Below are positions 55,806 through 64,000 of a DNA stretch of 64,000 nt, piece by piece. Position numbers and translations under genes: made by a program. The notes beneath the pieces are model-generated. The model was given only the letters and a program-made list of their open reading frames with translations. It made no database searches and had not been told where the DNA came from. The stretch lies in the NCBI RefSeq assembly GCF_024868665.1, contig NW_026634129.1:3969-67968 (forward strand), written 5' to 3'. This DNA is from Triplophysa rosa (taxonomy: Eukaryota > Chordata > Actinopteri > Cypriniformes > Nemacheilidae). The number at the start of each line of letters is the position of its first letter. Within the stretch, counting starts at the first letter, position 1.

Positions 55806-56389
55806 GATGAAGTAAAAAAGAAAAGTCCAGGAATAGATGGTTTGGGAACAGAATTTTATGTATGTTTTAAAGGAGTTTTAATCAAGATTTTAAATGAGTT
55901 TTTAAAGAGATTTTTGAAAAGGGAGAAATTAATGAAAAAACAAGGATGGGGCTCATGAAATGATATATAAAAGGAAGGGAGAAAAGAGATTAAAAAACTA
56001 CAGCCAATTACCATGCTGAATACAGATCTTAAAATTTTAGCCAAGTTTTAGCAAACAGTTAAAAGAAGTAATACCAAGATAATTAAAACAAACCAGGCGT
56101 ATGGAGTAAAAGGAAGAGATATAGCGATACAACGATGAGATAAGAGAACAATATGGTATATGAAGGAAAAAAAAGAGAAGGTAGTAATAGTCTTGATTTT
56201 AAGAAAGCTTTTGATAGGGTGGACATGATATTTATTTGAGGTTTTAAGGAGTTTTGGTTTTGGGAGGTTTTTACGAAATGGATTGAGATTTTATAAAAGG
56301 GCAATAACAAAGATAAATGTAATGGTTTTTTAACAGAATGTTTTAAAATCACAAGATCGATTAGACAGGGGTGTCCACTATCAGCCTTA
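55806..56389 (+). pseudogene. Tx1-group LINE reverse transcriptase fragment
   Basis: AT-rich sequence resembling 51505-52095: the KKSPGIDGLGTEFY segment, then LNTDLKILA, LDFKKAFDRV-like and RSIRQGCPLSAL pieces. Many one-base losses break the frame. It stops exactly at the N at 56390. Confidence 0.75.
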
Positions 56390-56390
56390 N
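56390..56390. other. Ambiguous base (N) at an abrupt sequence join
   Basis: Left of the N is LINE RT sequence; right of it is inverted tRNA-array spacer. Confidence 0.95.
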
Positions 56391-56825
56391 TAACAAAGGG
56401 GAAAACACACAATTAAGAAGAGACTGAAATCATGGAAGAGGTCGTCTTTGAGGTAGAGGGGTATGGGAACTGAGGGACGCACTGGGGCATAGTCACGCAT
56501 GGTTTGATCAGTTCATTTTAAAACCGTCACAGTCTTCATTTTTGATACAACAAGAACAGTTTGTGAACTTGTCAAAATGTTTTTTAACTGAAACGTGCCA
56601 CACAAGTCAGTGTTTTGTGAGGCCTGCTTGACAACCATCATCACTTCAGTATTGCAATACTGTGCAGGTAAGCAGGGTGTGATGAGCAAGTTCACTTTTT
56701 AGGTGTTTCTGAACATGTAAAAGAAAGAAAAAACCTTCTTTCATGTACAACAAGAAGTGGCCAGGCACTAGGCACCGCTGGGATTTGAAACCAGGATCTC
56801 CTGTTTACGAGACAGGCGCTTGACA
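56391..56825 (-). repeat. Inverted piece of the tRNA array
   Basis: Reverse complement of spacer seen at 59960-60345, with a partial tRNA at its right end. Confidence 0.85.
56770..56823 (-). pseudogene. tRNA-Thr(CGT) fragment, 5' end missing
   Basis: The 3' two thirds including loop CTCGTAA and T arm are present; the sequence departs at the D arm (after CAAGCGCCTG). Confidence 0.75.
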
Positions 56826-57445
56826 GTAATCCAGAGCCGGAGCACCTTGACTCAAACTCAACTCAACTAATGATATAGCGCTTTAAATTTTCATTGTTAC
56901 AAAGCACTGGCAGTGAGAACCATGAACAAGGCAAACAATCAAGTGCACGTGCAAAACCGAAGAAAAGTGAAAACACAGAGACACACCACCACATAAAACG
57001 ACTTGTGTGCACGGTTTCAGTTAAAACTGGACAATTAAAACTGTTGTTGTTGTATCCAAACATAAACGGACGGTTTGAAATGATACTGACTAAAGCTTGT
57101 CTACTATGCCGCAGTGGTCCCAGTCCATACCCGTCTACCCAGGTGGACTCTTCAATGATTAAGTCTCTCTAACTGTGTGTTTGTCCCTTGTTGACTTGTC
57201 ATCACATGCACCAAGACTGTGGCGTTGGTGAGGGCTAGCGGGTCATAAGACGCCTCAGATAACAGAGATCCTGGTGAGACTAGCGGCTGATGCCTGGGCA
57301 CTCTTGTTGTACATGAGAGAAGTTTTTTCTTTACAGTGCCAGAACCATAAAAAGTGACACTCCAAGATAGGGCCAACCTGTCGACTGCCTTTCGTAACTT
57401 GACACTGTATCTTGTGGCCCCTCGTTCAGTCAAACGGCACCAGTG
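56826..57445. other. Short LINE tail, then error-rich array sequence
   Basis: A small L2-type 3' tail (CTCAACTCAACTAATGATATAG ends, split as CTCAACTCAACT and ATATAGCGCTTT) lies near 56850-56910. The rest aligns to normal array spacer with very many small losses and substitutions. Confidence 0.6.
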
Positions 57446-57447
57446 CT

Positions 57448-57514
57448 GGCCCGTGGCTTAAGCTGTCAAAGCGCTGTCTAGTAAACAGAAGATCTGATCG
57501 AATCCAGCGGTGCT
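57448..57514 (+). pseudogene. tRNA-Thr(AGT) copy, many one-base losses
   Basis: 67 instead of 74 bases; the loop CTAGTAA is kept. Confidence 0.65.
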
Positions 57515-57616
57515 AGGTGGGGCCTCTTGTACGATCTTCGAGACAATGTTGTCTTGCACCGGTGAAGAGTTCGGAATGCGCGCAGGCCTACGAACAGGAC
57601 ACGGGAAAGTGCACAA

Positions 57617-57699
57617 GGCTCGTGGCCAATGAGCTACTCTTTGACTTCAGATGAGAAATTGGGCATTCAAAGGTTGTGGGTTCGAGTCCCACAGAGTCG
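57617..57699 (+). pseudogene. tRNA-Arg(TCT) copy, damaged
   Basis: The 3' half is perfect (TTCAAAGG to CAGAGTCG) and the 5' half is scrambled by small losses. Confidence 0.65.
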
Positions 57700-57882
57700 T
57701 TGTTGCTTTAGGTTTGTAGGAAACTCCTCAAAATCATCTTGACTAGGGCAGGAAGTGTTGTAACACGAAGAGGGTACACACATTCACTTCGCTTGAAAAA
57801 CTAACTGTGCATGTTTTCCTCCATTTCACTGTGAGTTTTTGCCCCTTTGTTACTTTTCAGTCACATGACCTAGATATGGCAA

Positions 57883-57956
57883 GGCGCCGTGGCTTAGCTG
57901 GCCAAAGCACCTGTCTCGTAAACAGGAGATCCTGGGTTCAAATCCCAGCGGTGCCT
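57883..57956 (+). tRNA. tRNA-Thr(CGT)
   Basis: An intact 74-base gene with loop CTCGTAA and T loop TTCAAAT. Confidence 0.93.
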
Positions 57957-58192
57957 AGTGCCTGGCCACTTCTTGTTGTACATGATCGAAGTTGTTTTTT
58001 TCTTTTACATGTTCCAGAAACACTAAAACGTGAACTTGCTCATCACACCCTGCTTACCTGCACAGTATTGCAATACTGAAGTGATGATGGTTGTCAAGCA
58101 GACCTGACTACAAAACACGGCTTTGTCTCTATGTCAATGCACATTCACAAGACCCTGGGCGTTGTGACTGTGAATAAAATATGACGGTAAAG

Positions 58193-58241
58193 AGCCCTGT
58201 CTTGTAAAGAGGAGATGACTGTTCAAATCCCAGCGGTGCCT
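58193..58241 (+). pseudogene. tRNA-Thr(TGT) fragment
   Basis: Only the anticodon arm (CTTGTAA) to the 3' end remains, with errors. Confidence 0.6.
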
Positions 58242-58749
58242 TGGAATTTTGTGGGTTTCCTTTGTTCTCTTGAGACTAGCGAAACCTAGCCGTTGCCGAT
58301 GCCTCCCGAGATGTGGCTTTTCTCCTTACACAGTTTAAACTGCCCAGTTTTGAAATCTAGTAGAGATGATGGATGGGCATTAATCCTCGCAAATGTTTGA
58401 TGCATGTGCAACGTGCCGTAGGAAGTACGTTGTAATGTGCAGGCGTAAGAGATATTCTCTAATCTCTGAGGGAAATCATGCACACCATTCAGTTGCCAGA
58501 GATAGGGCTTCAACCTGTCGACTGCCTTTTTCATCAACTTGACACTTTGTCATCTTGTTTTGGCTCCCTTTCTTCTTTTCAGTCCAAACGTGCTGCTCTT
58601 GGTAGTGCGTGAACAGACCGGTTCGGAATGCTAGCGTGGCTAGCGTGTGGGTATCGTACCTTCTTCGTAGACTAATGTTTTTCTTGCACCGGTGAAGAGT
58701 TTTGGAATGCGCCGCAGCCCTAATAAACAGTTACACGGAAAGCGCACAA

Positions 58750-58839
58750 GGCTCTGTGGCGCAAAGGATAGCGCATTGGACTTCTAGATTGAGAAATGTT
58801 GGCATTCAAAGGTTGTGGGTTCGAGTCCCACCAGAGTCG
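58750..58839 (+). tRNA. tRNA-Arg(TCT) with intron
   Basis: 90 bases with perfect acceptor GGCTCTG / CAGAGTC, anticodon TCT and the same intron class as 44919. One change in the D loop (AAAGG for AATGG). Confidence 0.9.
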
Positions 58840-59027
58840 TTGTTGCTTTAGGTTTGTAGGAAACTCCTCAAAATCATCTTGACTAGGGCAGGAAGTGTTG
58901 TAACACGAAGAGGGTACACACATTCACTTCGTCTTGAAAAACTAACTGTGCATGTTTTCCTCCATTTCACTGTGAGTTTTTGCCCCTTTGTTACTTTTCA
59001 GTCACATGACCTGCAGACATGGTCAAA

Positions 59028-59101
59028 GGCGCCGTGGCTTTGCTGGCCAAAGCACCTGTCTCGTAAACAGGAAATCCTGGGTTCAAATCCCAGCGGTGCC
59101 T
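59028..59101 (+). tRNA. tRNA-Thr(CGT), D-arm change
   Basis: 74 bases with loop CTCGTAA. GGCTTTGCTGG replaces GGCTTAGCTGG, losing the nearly invariant A14 and the A box consensus, so activity is doubtful. Confidence 0.8.
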
Positions 59102-59297
59102 AGTGCCTGTGCGCTTCTTGTTGTACATGAAAGAAGGTTTTTTTTCTTTTACATGTTCCAGAAACACATAAAAAGTGATCCTCCAGAGATAGGGCTTCAA
59201 CCTGTCGACTGCCTTTTTCGTCAACTTGACACTTTGTCATCTTGTTTTGGCTCCTTTCATTTTTTCAGTCAAACTAACTGCTCTTGTTACAGGTGCT

Positions 59298-59371
59298 GGC
59301 GCTGTGGCTTAGCTGGTCAAAGCGCCTGTCTAGTAAACAGGAGATCCTGGGTTCAAATCCCAACGGTGCCT
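59298..59371 (+). tRNA. tRNA-Thr(AGT), variant
   Basis: 74 bases with loop CTAGTAA. The acceptor GGCGCTG still pairs; the T stem has one mismatch (CCCAA). Confidence 0.85.
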
Positions 59372-59735
59372 TGGAATTTTGTGGGTTTTCTTTGTTCTCT
59401 TGAGACTAGGGAAACCTAACCGTTGCTGATGCCTCCCGAGATGTGGCTATTCTCCTTACACAGTTAAAACTGCCCAGTTTGAAATCTAGTAGAGATGATG
59501 GATGGGCATTAATCCTCGCAAATGTTTGATGCGTGTGCAACGTGCCGTAGGAAGTACATTGTAACGTGCAGGGATAAGTGACATTCTCTAATCTCTGAGG
59601 GAAATCCTGCACACCATTCAGTTGCCAGAGATAGGGCTTCAACCTGTCGACTGCCTTTTTCATCAACTTGACACTTTGTCATCTTGTTTTGACCCCTTTC
59701 GTTTTTTCAAACGTGCTGCTCTTGGTACGAGTGCT

Positions 59736-59809
59736 GGTGCCGTGGCTTAGCTGGTCAAAGCGCCTGTCTAGTAAACAAGAGATCCTAGGTTCGAATCCCA
59801 GCGGTGCCT
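59736..59809 (+). tRNA. tRNA-Thr(AGT), variant
   Basis: 74 bases with loop CTAGTAA. One mismatch each in the anticodon stem (ACAAG) and T stem (CTAGG). Confidence 0.8.
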
Positions 59810-59890
59810 AGTGTGTGGGCGCTTTTATTACCTCTTCGTAGACTAATGTTTTTCTTGCTTCTAGATTGAGAAATGTGGGTGCCGTGGCTT

Positions 59891-59964
59891 AGCGCCGTGG
59901 CTTAGCTGGTCAAAGCACCTGTCTTGTAAACAGGAGATCCTGGGTTCAAATCCCAGCGGTGCCT
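59891..59964 (+). tRNA. tRNA-Thr(TGT)
   Basis: 74 bases with loop CTTGTAA. The first base is A instead of G, because a 5' partial duplicate (GTGCCGTGGCTTAGC) runs directly into it. Otherwise intact. Confidence 0.82.
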
Positions 59965-60632
59965 AGTGCCTGGGCACTTCTTGTTGTACATGAAAGAAGG
60001 TTTTTTTCTTTTACATGTTCCAGAAACACCTAAAAAGTGAACTTGCTCATCACACCCTGCTTACCTGCACATAATTGCAATACTGAAGTGATGATGGTTG
60101 TCAAGCAGGCCTCACAAAACACTGACTTGTGTGGCACATTTCAGTTAAAAAACATTTTGACAAGTTCACATTCTGTTCTTGTTGTATCAAAAATGAAGAC
60201 TGTGACAGTCTTGAAAGTAATTGATCAAACCATGTCTGACTATGCCCCAGTGCGTCCCTCAGTTCCCATACCCCTCTACCTCAAAGATGACCTCTTCCAT
60301 GATTTTAGTCTCTTCTTAATTGTGTGTTTTCCCCTTTGTTACTTGTGAATCACAGTATGTCACTTCCTGTTTGCTGAGAGCGCGTGGTTTGTGTCGGAGC
60401 TCTTTCAAACTTATTCTTAATACATCGTTTATTCTTGTTATATCTTAAGACTTGTGTTTTAAATTGTTATTCACCGAGGGTAAAACATATCCTTAAGTAT
60501 ATCCCATACCAAAAATCGTCCTTAAACGCACCGATAATTTATTTTTATCAAATCATTCGCTATTAGCCTCAGGCTGTTAACATTACCAGCCTGCTTACTG
60601 CTTAACACACTGTTCTCATTATTACATCACTA

Positions 60633-60923
60633 ATGGCTAATGTTTCAGATGTGTTTGTACCTCTGAGTGCAGATGAGGAAACGTTCGCACTTCAGTCGGA
60701 ACTGGAGGCTGTGGAGAAGCAGATCCAGGATCTACTAGAGAAGCAGACACGGCTGCGAGAACGTAAAACAGCGCTGGAAACATCCAGAGCTGCCGCTTGC
60801 AAATCCGCGGTAAGTTTTCATCGCGATTTTAATACTCCTTCCACTTCTACTCTGCGTGTTTCTCTGCACAGAGCCCAGGCTTCGAGAACACGGTCAGGAC
60901 AAATGAACTTCACACCTCTGTAA
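60633..60923 (+). pseudogene. LINE ORF1 N-terminal coiled coil
   Basis: From ATG 60633 the first ~55 residues are LINE ORF1-like: SADEETFALQSELEAVEKQI and LLEKQTRLRERKTALETSRA form a heptad-patterned coiled coil of the kind that trimerises or dimerises ORF1 protein. After about residue 60 the frame runs into other sequence (a possible splice donor GCG|GTAAGT at 60810). A host origin is possible, but position and neighbours favour the LINE. Confidence 0.55.
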
Positions 60924-60949
60924 CCTCATAGAAACTAACAAAAACAATC

Positions 60950-61130
60950 CAAGGTTTTTATTTAGTACAGTTGCTAAACTAACAAATAAACAGACTTCAC
61001 GTGACCTGGGTATTCCGCCGCACCTTGGTAGCTATGATTTCATGCATTTTGTTACGGATAAAATCGAAAACATATGAGACAAAATAGTAAAAACTCAACC
61101 TCCAAGTCTGTCCTATAAATTAGTACCAAC
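60950..61130 (+). pseudogene. LINE ORF2 segment before RT
   Basis: Pieces such as NPRFLF-like, STVAKLTNKQ and GSYDFMHFVTDKIENI-like (partly frameshifted) match the stretch between endonuclease and RT in L2-type LINEs. Confidence 0.6.
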
Positions 61131-61134
61131 CATC

Positions 61135-61615
61135 ACCCCAAAAGAAAGGCTACAGTGTTTTTCACTTTTTGCTCGGATTCAGTTGGGGATGTCAAAAGTG
61201 GAAACCTTAAACGGCGTTATGAAGCTAGACAGACATTTTGAAGAAACTTACCCGCAGCAGTCCGAGGTAAGGACACAGAAAATATATTAGCTCAAAGCCC
61301 AGTAGGAGCGATCTACACGGGTCCTCCCTCACTCACTTACCGCCCAACAACGAGCATATGAATGTTCACTAAGAATGCAGTGGATCTTAGGAAAACATAA
61401 CAAGCCCTTTACTGATGGGGAAATAGTAAAAAAGTGCATGGATGCTTCATGTGAAACACGTTTAGAAGGAAAATAAAGACATGAACTAAAAGAAAATAGA
61501 AAACAAAAGCCCCTTTCAGCTGCAACAGCCACAAGAAGAGCTGAAATGTTATCAGAGGATGATCAGTCTCAACTTGATGCTGCTATTTGTTAATCTCAGT
61601 TCAGCAGAAAACAAC
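61135..61615 (+). pseudogene. BED finger / hAT-derived protein remnant
   Basis: A BED-type region (GNLKRRYEARQ, then FEETYPQQSE in another frame) is followed by QWILGKHNKPFTDGEIVKKC, then a stop, then PLSAATATRRAEMLSEDDQS. These phrases are typical of hAT-derived ZBED5/GTF2IRD2-like proteins of vertebrates. Stops at about 61476 and 61590 and frameshifts show that it is dead. About 230 bp of likely 3' flank follows. Confidence 0.7.
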
Positions 61616-61859
61616 ACTTTAGTTTTGTTTTAAAGTTGGTTATGTTGAAATGAATGTATGTTCAGTTCAGGTTTTGAGATTAGGGCATTTTGCACATTTT
61701 CCTTCATTATGTTGTTGTCAGACATTGTTATGCCGTCGCATAGATATAAAAAGACGTTGTTTAAAAGATGTTTATTTCTTTGGTATGCCAAAAACCATCA
61801 ATTCATGTTTTTTTGTATTTAATTGTCCGGTCCTCGGCTGGTAAGGAGGGTTCGTTTAC

Positions 61860-62450
61860 TGGACCTCAAGCGATTTTAGTTGAAGACTCCTGTGCTAGAC
61901 CTAGGTGCTGCATTCGATACCATTGACCACAGCACACTCCTACATAGACTCGAAAATTATTGATAGCTTTGAAATGGTTTAAATCTTATTTATCCGACCG
62001 TTTTCAATTTGTAGCAATAAACAATGAGGTGTCAGTACGGTGTACCACAGGGCTAAGTCTTAGGGCCTCTGCTCTCCACATTATACATGCTACCTCAAGG
62101 AGATATAATAAAGTGACACAGAGTTAGTTTTCACTGTTATGCTGATGATACTCAACTTTATATTTCCTAGAAGCCTCATGAAACACAGCAGTTCCATCGA
62201 ATAATGGAATGCATAGTCGATTTAAAAAACTGGATGAGTAACAACTTATTACTGAACTCGGACAAAACAGAAGTGTTACTTATTGGACCGAAAACTGCTA
62301 TACGTAACAATCAAGAATACTGCTTAACTATTGACGGATGTTCCATAAAACCCTCGTCGTCAGCAAAGAATCTTGGCGTTCTATTCGATAGTAATCTGTC
62401 ATTTGAGAGCCACTTCTCCAATTTCAAAATCAAGTGCAGGTGGTAGATCC
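61860..62450 (+). pseudogene. L2-type LINE reverse transcriptase, decayed
   Basis: LDLGAAFDTIDHSTLLHRLE (motif A) and HCYADDTQLYI (motif C) can be read, then an open piece at 62204-62446 with LKNWMSNNLLLNSDKTEVLL and SSAKNLGVLFDSNLSFESHF. Deletions remove the motif B region and the C terminus. Confidence 0.82.
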
Positions 62451-63214
62451 TTTTCCTGTCTAGCGCCTAAACGTTTGGAATAGTCTTCCTGCACTGTCGG
62501 GAGGCAGACACACTCTGTCAGTTTAAATTTAGACTAAAGACGCATCTTTTTAATCTTGTATACACTACACTTCCATAATACAAGTCTTCTGAGGATTTAG
62601 GCTGCATTAGTTAGATCAACCGGAACCAAAAACACAACTGATGTACTTGTTGCATCAAAGAGTACAGAACAGTACTCTACTCTCAGCCAGTCTTGTCTCA
62701 TTGTTCCAAGGTTACCACAGCGAGCAGGATGCAGTTCATGACCAGACCTGATGGTAGAGAAGAGAATGGAAAGCGGCGACCTGACAAGAGCTGAGATGAT
62801 AGAGCTGGATAAAGAAGGACGCAGTCACTTGACACATCTTCCCCACAAAATTTCAAATGCTATTATATTATTAATGATAATCTTAAAACTATAATTTACC
62901 TTATTAGTAAGTTAATTTATTTTTATTTAGCCTTGTTGTGCAAACACTGTCGAGCTTGTGCAGAGGCAGCAGCTTTTGCCAGAGGGGAACTGGAATCCCC
63001 TGGTTGGGCCTGGGTTCTCCTGAGTTTTTTTTTTCTCGATTAGAGTTTTGGGTTCCTCGCAACCGTTTGCATACTGTTTTTTGCACTATTTGCCTGGCCG
63101 GGGGGCTGCTTTAGAATGTTAAAGTTTTACTTAATTAATATTGCATATAGGAATTTATAGTCTGTTATATTTGACCTGTGCTTCTCTCTCCTTTATCTTA
63201 AATGTGTGCTCTCA

Positions 63215-63370
63215 CTGTGCGTGCGTGCGTGTGTGTGTGTGTGCGTGTCTGTGTGCGTGTCTGTATGTGTGCGTAATTGTCTGTGAATGTGTGTGTGTGT
63301 GTGTGTGTGCGTGCGCATCCGTGTGTCTGCGCGTCCGTGTGTGTGTGTCTATGTCTATGTGTGTTAGTAC
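63215..63370. repeat. (TG)n / (TGCG)n-rich microsatellite in the LINE 3' UTR
   Basis: About 150 bp of imperfect GTGTGTGTGCGTG sequence. The Cys/Val-rich frames across it are artefacts. Confidence 0.9.
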
Positions 63371-63547
63371 GTGTGCATATTGTTTGTGTGGAGTGTTTTG
63401 TATGTGGGTATGTATGTCACCTTTTTCTTGTTTTTACAGGTACAACTTTAATTGTTTTGCTTATAGTCAATATGTCTCATGTGCAGCTACTTTGTAACAA
63501 TGAAAATTGTAAAAATCGCTATATAAATAAAGTTGAGTTGAGTTGAG

Positions 63548-64000
63548 TACATACATTAACAGTCTGTTTGCCGTCACTGGTATCTTGTATACTCGGACCC
63601 ATTTCAATTAGTGTATGTTGTGTGTTTAAATATGTGAGTTTATATTATGTGAATGTGTTTATGCTCTAACGTGTAGCCTAGCATTAGCCTCTAACCGGCA
63701 TGCTAGCTGGCTTTATTTTTATATAACGTTATCTGCTATTATTCATTCATTTTGATATCATGTGAATGACCACAATACACTCTTGTTAATTAAAAGTGTT
63801 TATTGGGTATTTCATTTTACATGTAGCAACAATATAATTTACCATTGTGTAGATGTCACGTTGGTTAACACAGATTCCTGCTTACATCATCCGAGCAAGT
63901 ATCAAACTTTCGGGTTATGATGTACAGGGATTATCCCATTATTGTCCCGGAAAATGTAATTGTGTTGTTGTTTTGATTGTTGAATGTTTACTGGATGATA
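63548..64000. other. Intergenic, nothing recognised
   Basis: AT-rich sequence to the window edge with no supported feature. Confidence 0.5.

Larger units (their letters stand above)
44575..60350 (+). repeat. Tandem tRNA-Thr / tRNA-Arg array, interrupted
   Basis: Units share long spacer sequence (for example GAGATAGGGCTTCAACCTGT, ACATGTTCCAGAAACACCTA and CATCTTGACTAGGGCAGGAA). They carry tRNA-Thr(AGT), tRNA-Arg(TCT), tRNA-Thr(CGT) and tRNA-Thr(TGT) in roughly that order. The array is interrupted at 45297-47673 by an L2-type LINE, at 50041-56389 by the Tx1/5S block, and has an inverted piece at 56391-56825. Apparent protein frames in the spacers and across tRNAs are shadows. Confidence 0.88.
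60358..63547 (+). mobile_element. L2-type LINE, decayed, with nested hAT-derived fragment
   Basis: It is inserted into array spacer after CTTGTGAATCACA. It contains a 5' UTR, the coiled-coil ORF1 start, pre-RT and RT pieces, a TG-rich 3' UTR and the 3' terminus AATCGCTATATAAATAAAG followed by a (GTTGA)n tail at 63523-63547. Internal deletions are large. Confidence 0.78.

Noticed and set aside
55128..55815. Arg/Pro-rich frames up to 208 codons
   Set aside because: The GC-rich 21-bp repeat opens several frames at once on both strands; none shows a domain.
63141..63546. Cys/Val-rich frames of 89 and 118 codons
   Set aside because: They translate a TG/GC microsatellite in the LINE 3' UTR.

Overview
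The window looks like a repeat-dense piece of a teleost genome, most probably a cyprinid. The grounds are inference: tRNA-Thr/tRNA-Arg genes in long tandem arrays, L2-type and Tx1-type LINEs, hAT and TA-flanked miniature DNA elements, and fish-type gypsy elements and endogenous retroviruses together. I recognise no intact host protein-coding gene. Nearly every long reading frame belongs to a mobile element, and several apparent starts of long frames are GTG or TTG rather than ATG, so I moved or discounted them.

Layout. 1-4758: the 5' part of an endogenous retrovirus on the minus strand (LTR, tRNA-Trp-like primer site, leader with 42-bp repeats, intact gag, in-frame UGA, protease and start of reverse transcriptase running off the left edge). 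5140-6440: an ACTAGTA-rich 21-bp satellite split by a solo LTR, then a near-palindromic 186-bp hairpin. 7073-12153: a dispersed repeat, then a 4.7-kb TA-flanked foldback element with ~1-kb inverted arms, one arm carrying a solo LTR with a clean 6-bp target duplication. 12481-15404: a TA-flanked MITE, a SWIM/YqaJ-nuclease pseudogene and a miniature LTR element with a 27-bp coding repeat. 15405-34050: mostly intergenic sequence peppered with MITEs, SINEs, the inverted twin of the ACTAGTA satellite, a TTAA-flanked element holding one apparent coding exon, and a 1.27-kb hAT element. 34051-41550: a broken Ty3/gypsy element (gag-protease, RT-RNase H, integrase). 42793-44192: a 634-bp hAT MITE and a solo LTR.

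44575-60350 is a tandem array of tRNA-Thr (AGT, CGT, TGT) and intron-containing tRNA-Arg(TCT) genes and pseudogenes. It is interrupted by an L2-type LINE (45297-47673) and by a block (50041-56389) in which a Tx1-group LINE sits inside a 5S rRNA gene, followed 60 bp later by a second 5S gene interrupted at the same place by the 5' end of another Tx1 LINE. A single N at 56390 marks an abrupt switch to inverted array sequence, and parts of the array (about 47.9-50.0 kb and 57.0-57.7 kb) are full of one-base losses that look like assembly error. 60358-63547 is a second L2-type LINE with a decayed BED/hAT-derived fragment nested in it.

Functionally the only candidates for working host genes are the intact tRNA genes, with the 5S pieces as damaged RNA genes. 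The rest is a record of repeated and nested insertion: LTRs in satellites and foldback arms, LINEs in RNA genes, and old transposase or nuclease remnants.
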